Of a DNA stretch of 14,035 nt, positions 7,401 to 11,974 are shown one piece after another. This DNA comes from an uncultured Kiritimatiellota bacterium (GTDB taxonomy: Bacteria > Verrucomicrobiota > Kiritimatiellia > RFP12 > UBA1067): positions 1 through 14,035 of the forward strand of contig CAKURH010000100.1 in assembly GCA_934675625.1 (NCBI GenBank), read 5' to 3'. Position 1 is the first letter of the stretch; each line of letters opens with the position of its first letter. The notes beneath the pieces are model-generated. The model was not told the origin of the DNA. It ran no database searches and saw only the letters and a program-made list of their open reading frames with translations. Both the position numbers and the translations under genes were made by a program.

Positions 7401-8258
7401 GCACCGCTCCTTCGGCATCACGCAGTCCGCGCCCGTGTAGCCGAACTCGCCGCCGTAGACGGCTTTCACGCGGTTCGCGTCCACAAACGCCTCCCAGCCG
7501 CCGGGCTGGATCCACGTCTTCGGCGCGGGCAGTCCGAAGACCGCGAAGTTCGCGCGCGTCGCGCGCGCCTGGATGCGCAAGACGTCCGGCGACGGCTGAA
7601 TCGCGATCTGGTCGACGAGGACCATCTCCTCGTCCGCGAGATCGAACGTCTGGTCGGTCTCGCCGTAGAACTCGCGCAGCTTGCGTCCGCCGTCCGACGC
7701 TACCGAAACGATGCCGAACAGCGCCGCCTTCGACGGAATCCAGACCTTCTTGGAGAACGTCAGCTGCGCGGCGACGGCCGTGTCGTCGCAGAAGAGCGCG
7801 CCGCCCGTGACACGCCCTTTGAAGCGGACGTTCTTTTCGTGTCCAAGATCGATCTCCGGCTTGAACCGCACCTTCCGCGCGGACTCCTGGGCGGAGGCGA
7901 ACCACGCCGCCCCTTGATCCATGGCCGCGCATGCCGCCGCGTAGTCCGTCTCCTTCAGCCACTGCGCGACATAGACGGCGTGCGCGGCGGTGTGATCCAT
8001 GATCTCGAACCCGTCGTCCGACAGCGACTTGAGGCAGATACCCTGTTCGTCCGAAAGCGCGCCGCTGATCACGGCGAATGAACAGCGCATGCTTTCGGCC
8101 TTGAACGCCTCCGCAACCGCGCGCCAGTCGTCGGGCGCATGGTTGTCGTCGAACCTGAACGCGACCGCCGTCTTCGGCGTCGCGGCAGACGCGCCGTAAG
8201 CGGTCGTCAGTGCTAGCGCAGCCACTGCAAACGATTTGCGAATGAGTGTCGTTTTCAT
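4419..8258 (-). CDS. Secreted polysaccharide deacetylase (NodB-like) with beta-strand-repeat stalk and LamG-like domain
   Basis: This 1279-residue exported chimera has a signal peptide at residues 1-25 (cut near YGASA). Residues about 28-378 are NodB-like: FRFDD with Asp37/Asp38, an HX3H metal motif at His89/His93, and a late SH motif at His338. The halves are separated by an unusual insert of roughly 150 residues (about 105-270). Residues about 380-975 are low-complexity beta-rich sequence with autotransporter-associated beta-strand repeat (PATR) character (such as NAANTYAGATEI and KRGAGSLTV). Residues about 978-1200 are a concanavalin A/LamG-like module (opening GLSWWLDAARSD, later FNGDIAEILSFDR). 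The tail ends RGRGLGLAVIIR. No autotransporter barrel follows, so the stalk probably displays the enzyme or binds glycan. The likely role is removing N- or O-acetyl groups from a polysaccharide. The start at 8258 is chosen because AAGGAGAA lies 7 bases upstream and a signal peptide begins there. A longer reading from 8321 would overlap the preceding gene. It follows that gene by 49 bases. Confidence 0.85.
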   Translation of the reverse strand: MKTTLIRKSFAVAALALTTAYGASAATPKTAVAFRFDDNHAPDDWRAVAEAFKAESMRCSFAVISGALSDEQGICLKSLSDDGFEIMDHTAAHAVYVAQWLKETDYAAACAAMDQGAAWFASAQESARKVRFKPEIDLGHEKNVRFKGRVTGGALFCDDTAVAAQLTFSKKVWIPSKAALFGIVSVASDGGRKLREFYGETDQTFDLADEEMVLVDQIAIQPSPDVLRIQARATRANFAVFGLPAPKTWIQPGGWEAFVDANRVKAVYGGEFGYTGADCVMPKERCWYATDDDTPAELVPWMQRPSFFYFDEGATYEEVVAQIQKAQDVCRPLVFISHMSWDKAGGREKWIELTRRVLQWMKTNGVPALTEATLTQTFYGEASDSVSVGGASAASETAVRVSDGVQEFTETSGVFLTNGNLELSTARLTYRPAGGTGSADLAREGTLVYGGDANIEAEGLSVTLRLGALARSSQGGTLALRTPGGLDALGSSVRFEAAGLSDGEQLPATVVGGLVSTSAQNEFSFLSSETGRGLVPVVQTEGLAGGETSNARLTTATTLTENKKVRSLTIDGGSLEMADGVKLTVGDGTNPGGVIFRCPSAESDNHPAQMTKGGEVDFGATEGVIWATAADRGMYVDFGDTKLTSEGGMTFAGRAGSETRKTLFRLNRANVNWKGATFVEDSSLVLYGETAANILPAGQAVYVRGNSEYGACLWLVGAFGTKFDGHMHFTGPGVWGRRSPETNPDPGDPKKMVSFLSEGSSWVPFNGPVTIENDVQFMGDTQHSGAQFNQTIDGSGSLIFPFTGQFYLNAANTYAGATEIHTNATVHVCGLGTLGRGEVRTWRGGTLSFENCGTYEADNVFTGTGTVEVQGTTLVFSNEVAFGETKLAAGSTLVLGGVSNDLGRLVLPAGAKITALAGRTAVVSFTVESDGDVAGTIENGEGALTVVKRGAGSLTVGSAALAGLAIEGGTVRFFNPLVGDGLSWWLDAARSDTLTVENNAVAQWRSRGKDGTVFTTAHDLPGPTYTRTLAKQNVVSFEGSKNQRLVATGESVNRTIFVVDVPRTYIDAGGLFGKDMEDVGQRYESWTHTATWAWNTGYNTFAQGGYIYIDGVRFDSNHNLNGQPPITDVTQVLTFEHGFDTDKSVATFTPSIGGYWPGPEVRGFNGDIAEILSFDRILSATERELVEDSLAKKWKGAVIHGTEPFDPGLRISFAEGTVLDLNGLSGTIGELAGRGTLANSSDDHVRLVVKNGKTFEGQTDGDIKLVLRGRGLGLAVIIR

Positions 8259-8272
8259 TGTCTTGTTCTCCT
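8178..8272 (-). repeat. Signal-peptide/RBS cassette, copy 1
   Basis: This copy covers the ribosome binding site and codons 1-27 of the deacetylase chimera. It aligns without gaps to 11866-11960 with 14 mismatches in 95 positions by hand count. The encoded peptides differ at three of 27 residues (positions 4, 12 and 19). Similarity stops immediately after the shared GASAAT, where the mature proteins begin. Confidence 0.85.
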
Positions 8273-8273
8273 T
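8266..8273 (-). promoter_or_regulatory. Ribosome binding site of the deacetylase chimera
   Basis: AAGGAGAA on the minus strand, 7 bases before the ATG at 8258. It decides the start over the longer in-frame ATG at 8321, which has no such site and lies inside the preceding gene. Confidence 0.8.
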
Positions 8274-8307
8274 ATTGTTGTTTGTCCGTTGAATAAAGGC
8301 ACGACCG

Positions 8308-11300
8308 TTAACGATGCGCACGCGCGTCGCTGTCTACGTTGAGCTTGCGCGTCTCGCGACGGCCGACGGCGAGCCCCGCGAGCGGCACGCCGTCGACCGC
8401 GAGCGCGGCGTCCGGCGCGACGGGCGTGAAGTCGAGCGTCAGCGTCCGCGCCTTCACGTCGTACTGCGCGTCGTGCAGGTTGACGCCCCGGCAGTCGGTG
8501 ACGACCGGCGAGTCCGTGAGGCGGTGGTAGATGTACTCGACGTAGCTGCACGTGTCCATGCCCGGCCAGTCGGTGCGCAGCCAGCTGTTGAGCTTCTCGT
8601 AGCCGACGACCTCGTCGAGCTTCTCCCTCAGCCGCGCGTCCGAGCAGCCGCCGACGAGGCCGACCGTGGCGAGGACGGTGTAGCAAAGCTCGTCCTTCTC
8701 GGTCGCGCGCAGCACGTAGGGGATGTACTCGCGCTGGAGCTGCCCGACGCCCCAGTCGCGGTAGAGCGCGACGAGCGCGTTCGGGATGCCCTCGGACATG
8801 TCGAAGATCTCGCAGTCCCAGACGCGCGTGCGATCAAGCGGACGGAACTCGGCGCCGCGCGCGTCTTCGGAGAAGCCGTAGCAGAGGCCGAGCGTCTTGC
8901 GGTCGGCGAGCCCGTTGTCGCCGTAGTAGTCCTGCATGACGAAGCGCGCCATCGTCGGGCACGCCCGGCGCGCGGCGCGGTAGATCGCCTGCGCGTACTC
9001 GGCCTCGTCGCCCGCGATCTGGGCGAGGCGCGCGTACTCCATCATGCAGCCGACCTCGCTGTTGAGCATGTCGACCGTGCCGGGGCCGCCCCACTCGAGG
9101 CAGCCCGAGCAGAGGTACGCCCAGCTGTCGATCGCGTAGATGTAGCTGACGACCTCGCGCGAGACCGTGTCCCAGTTGGCCTTCACGACGTCGGGCTGGC
9201 CGAACTGGTCGGCGAGCTTCTGGAGGCACATGACGATCATGCGCACGGTCTCGTTCGAGTCGCCGTAGATGATGCGCGAGCCGAACGCCGCCGGCTCGTA
9301 GACCGTCGAGATGTTGCGCGGCGAGTTCATGTAGATCGTGTAGCGGCGGCCGCTGAACGGCTCGCGGCGGTAGCGGCAGACGGCCTTGAAGTAGATGTCC
9401 TCCAGCGGCTCCATGAGGCGCCACGTGAGGCGGCGGCGGATGAGCCGGCGGTTCTCCTCGGTGTAGCCGTAGGGGTTCGGCGTGTTGCGGCTCATGCCCA
9501 AGAGCGACCCGTGCAAACTCAGGTTGCACGACCCGTCGTGGAGCGACGCGCCGTCCGCGTCGTTCTTCGGGTCGGCCTTGCTGCCCCGGCGGTCGGTGTA
9601 CCAGTCGACCCGCACCCCGCCGCCGCAGGAGAAGTTCACCGCGTCGGCGAACTGCGAGTTGAAGAGCGCGTCGTACTTTTCGAAGCCGCTCGCGTGCGGC
9701 AGCGTCGAGAGGTCCTGGCGGGGAATGCGGATCGCCCACTCGACGCGGCTCTGGCCGTCGGCGACGAGCAGCGGCCCGTAGCGCGTGACGAGCGACGTCC
9801 GCTTCGCGTCCGCCTCGGCGCGGAACCAGTCCGGCCCCTTCGCGCCGAGCGACGCGGCGACCGGCGGGATCGCCGCGTAGGGCCGCGCAGGCGTCCTGAA
9901 GGCGTCCGCCGTCTCCAGGTACTCGAAGTCGTCGCGGATCTCGACCATCCCCGCCTTCTCGTCCAGGCGGAAGCGCTCGCGCTGGGCGACGGGATACCTG
10001 AACGCGCGCGGATACCACTCGTTGACGCGCCGCACCGCCTCGCCGGGCAGGCCCTTCGCCCAGTCCCGCGTGTCGGCCGCCTGCGAGCCCCAGATCCACG
10101 TCGGCACGACGACGCCGACGCCGCCGGCCCTGGACGCCGTGAGGCGCAGGCCGTTCACGCCGCGCGCACCGCGCATCGCCTCGAGCTTGCCGGGGACGGA
10201 CCCGAAGACGAGCAGGAGCGGCGCGTCCTCGTCCGTCGCGTTCCAGAGGAGCAGCCACGGCGCAGCGAAATCCATCGGATCGACCTCACCGCCCTCGCAG
10301 ACCGCGACGGTCCGAAGACCCTTTTGCCCTTTCGAGAGGTAGGCCGCATAGGAGAGCGTGTTCTTGAGGTGCAGCTCGACCGTCGGCAGGAACACCTCCC
10401 AGCGGAGGCCCGGATAGGCCATCGAGCCGTCGTAGCGCATCGTCCGGACGCCGTCCGTCGTCAGCGTGCCGCCGACGGCGAGCGGGTTGATGCGGTCGAC
10501 GGCGAACGCCGTCCTGCGCGGCCGGTCGCCGGCGCGCGGCGCGGCGAGGCAGTACTGGACGTTGCCGCGCGACACCTCCAGGCGGCTCGAGGTGTTCTCG
10601 ACAAGGAAGCCGTTGCCGACCTCCCAGCCGAAGTGGCCGAACCCGTCGTTGCCCTCCCACCAGCCGCCGAGGAAGGACGGCTTCGGGCGCGCGCGGTCGC
10701 GCTCGGGGAACGCGCGGTTCGTCAGGTGCCCGAGCAGCCGCAGGAAGAACGCGTCGCGCGCCTCCTTGCCCGGCACGAGGGACGCGCCGAGGCCGACGGA
10801 CGAGTAGAGGACGCGGCCCTTGCCGGCGCGGCCCTCGACCACGGCGTCCGGCCCACCGTCGTAGCGGAAGAGGACGCGCCCCGAATCCTTCGCCCGGACG
10901 TCGCGGAACACCGGGAACGTCGCGTCACTGTAGCCGCCCCGGCGCGCGAGGGGATGGCGGGCGTCCGCCGGCACGACGCGGTGGCGCGGCGGCAGGTCCT
11001 CCAGCGGGCCGTGGCCGACCGTGCACGGGAGCAGCGCCTCGACCTCCGGGTCCAGCACCTCCGTCGTCGCGTAGAGCGGCACGCCGCCCTCGGTCACGCG
11101 CGCGGCGATCCGCTTGGCGAGCGCGGGGTTCTTCCGACAGGAGGCGTAGACGATCGCACCCGCCTCGTCGAGGTTCGTCGTCACGACCGCCGCGCCGTCC
11201 GTCTTCTCCAGCAGGATCTCGCGGAAGCCCCAGTACTGCTGCTCGTCCCACAGGCCCTTCTTCTGTCGCGAGCGCGACGGGTTGACGTCCTCGTTGTCGA

Positions 11301-11946
11301 AGGCGAAGAAGACCTTCAGCGCGTCCGGGCGGATTGCGGGGGCGGGCGCCGCCTTCGCCGGCACGGCGACGAAGACGTCGTCGTCGCGGTAGGCGGCGGA
11401 CTTGCTGACCTCGTTCGGGCCGCACACGCGGAAGCCCGCAACCTCGATGCCGCTGGTGGCGCCGGCCGGCAGATCGGTCGCGCCCAGCAAGATCTTCACC
11501 TGCCGGATCTGGATGGCGCGGTCGCCGAGCCCGTAGTCGTGGCCGATCGCGAGGACGACATCCGTCCAGTTGCGCCCGGAGATCGTGATGCCGCCCGAGT
11601 TCTTCTCGGCCGTCTTGTCGCCCTCCGCGTAGCAGAGCGACACGCTCAGGCTCGCCGCCCGCCCGTCGAAGCTGCGCACGGAGAAGACGATCTTGTCGTG
11701 CGTCCACGTGTTGCGGTTGACGTCGGCGATCGCGACCCCCATCGTGTCGCCGGGCGCGTCCTTCCGCGTCGCGGACATCTTGAACGACTGCCTGTCAATC
11801 GATTCGAGCCGGAAATCCGCCGCCTTTTCGTTGACCGGATACAGCGTCCAGTCGGCGGCAGAGTTCGTTGCGGCAGACGCGCCGTAAGCGACCGTCAGCG
11901 CCAACGCGGCCCACGCGAACGATTTACGAATGAGTGCCGTTTTCAT
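8308..11946 (-). CDS. Large secreted protein of unrecognised family, probable carbohydrate-active enzyme
   Basis: I do not recognise this 1212-residue protein. It has a signal peptide (residues 1-25, cut near YGASA). Residues about 30-175 look like a jelly-roll carbohydrate-binding module (aromatic, beta-rich, ending GIEVAGFRVCG). Residues about 205-415 resemble a ThuA/class-I amidotransferase-like accessory domain (for example VEGRAGKGRVLYSSVG then LLGHLTNR). Residues about 425-750 are beta-rich, with many Trp and Gly (GGWWEGNDGFGHFGWEVGNG). Residues about 830-1145 are helix-rich and could be an alpha/alpha toroid, as in several glycosidase and lyase families (for example LEWGGPGTVDMLNSEVGCMM). 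A short beta tail ends the protein. Asp/Glu residues are plentiful in the helical part, but I cannot name a catalytic pair. The ATG at 11946 has AAGGAGAA 7 bases upstream. The gene follows GH27 by 28 bases. Its body is visibly more GC-rich than its neighbours. Role inferred from context: attack on the same glycan as the flanking enzymes. Confidence 0.8.
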   Translation of the reverse strand: MKTALIRKSFAWAALALTVAYGASAATNSAADWTLYPVNEKAADFRLESIDRQSFKMSATRKDAPGDTMGVAIADVNRNTWTHDKIVFSVRSFDGRAASLSVSLCYAEGDKTAEKNSGGITISGRNWTDVVLAIGHDYGLGDRAIQIRQVKILLGATDLPAGATSGIEVAGFRVCGPNEVSKSAAYRDDDVFVAVPAKAAPAPAIRPDALKVFFAFDNEDVNPSRSRQKKGLWDEQQYWGFREILLEKTDGAAVVTTNLDEAGAIVYASCRKNPALAKRIAARVTEGGVPLYATTEVLDPEVEALLPCTVGHGPLEDLPPRHRVVPADARHPLARRGGYSDATFPVFRDVRAKDSGRVLFRYDGGPDAVVEGRAGKGRVLYSSVGLGASLVPGKEARDAFFLRLLGHLTNRAFPERDRARPKPSFLGGWWEGNDGFGHFGWEVGNGFLVENTSSRLEVSRGNVQYCLAAPRAGDRPRRTAFAVDRINPLAVGGTLTTDGVRTMRYDGSMAYPGLRWEVFLPTVELHLKNTLSYAAYLSKGQKGLRTVAVCEGGEVDPMDFAAPWLLLWNATDEDAPLLLVFGSVPGKLEAMRGARGVNGLRLTASRAGGVGVVVPTWIWGSQAADTRDWAKGLPGEAVRRVNEWYPRAFRYPVAQRERFRLDEKAGMVEIRDDFEYLETADAFRTPARPYAAIPPVAASLGAKGPDWFRAEADAKRTSLVTRYGPLLVADGQSRVEWAIRIPRQDLSTLPHASGFEKYDALFNSQFADAVNFSCGGGVRVDWYTDRRGSKADPKNDADGASLHDGSCNLSLHGSLLGMSRNTPNPYGYTEENRRLIRRRLTWRLMEPLEDIYFKAVCRYRREPFSGRRYTIYMNSPRNISTVYEPAAFGSRIIYGDSNETVRMIVMCLQKLADQFGQPDVVKANWDTVSREVVSYIYAIDSWAYLCSGCLEWGGPGTVDMLNSEVGCMMEYARLAQIAGDEAEYAQAIYRAARRACPTMARFVMQDYYGDNGLADRKTLGLCYGFSEDARGAEFRPLDRTRVWDCEIFDMSEGIPNALVALYRDWGVGQLQREYIPYVLRATEKDELCYTVLATVGLVGGCSDARLREKLDEVVGYEKLNSWLRTDWPGMDTCSYVEYIYHRLTDSPVVTDCRGVNLHDAQYDVKARTLTLDFTPVAPDAALAVDGVPLAGLAVGRRETRKLNVDSDARAHR

Positions 11947-11960
11947 TGCCTTGTTCTCCT
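11866..11960 (-). repeat. Signal-peptide/RBS cassette, copy 2
   Basis: This is the second copy of the cassette at 8178-8272, here in front of the unrecognised 1212-residue protein. It includes the same leader (AAGGAGAACAAG) and a signal peptide differing at three residues. The mature proteins attached to the two copies share no visible similarity. Confidence 0.85.
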
Positions 11961-11961
11961 T
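11954..11961 (-). promoter_or_regulatory. Ribosome binding site of the 1212-residue protein
   Basis: AAGGAGAA on the minus strand, 7 bases before the ATG at 11946, preceded by an A-rich stretch directly after the GH27 stop codon. It is identical in sequence and spacing to the site before the deacetylase chimera. Confidence 0.8.
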
Positions 11962-11974
11962 TATTTTTTTAGAT

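Noticed and set aside
8259..8321. Longer start for the deacetylase chimera at an in-frame ATG (8321)
   Set aside because: It would add 21 polar residues before the signal peptide and overlap the end of the preceding gene, whereas the ATG at 8258 has a perfect ribosome binding site.
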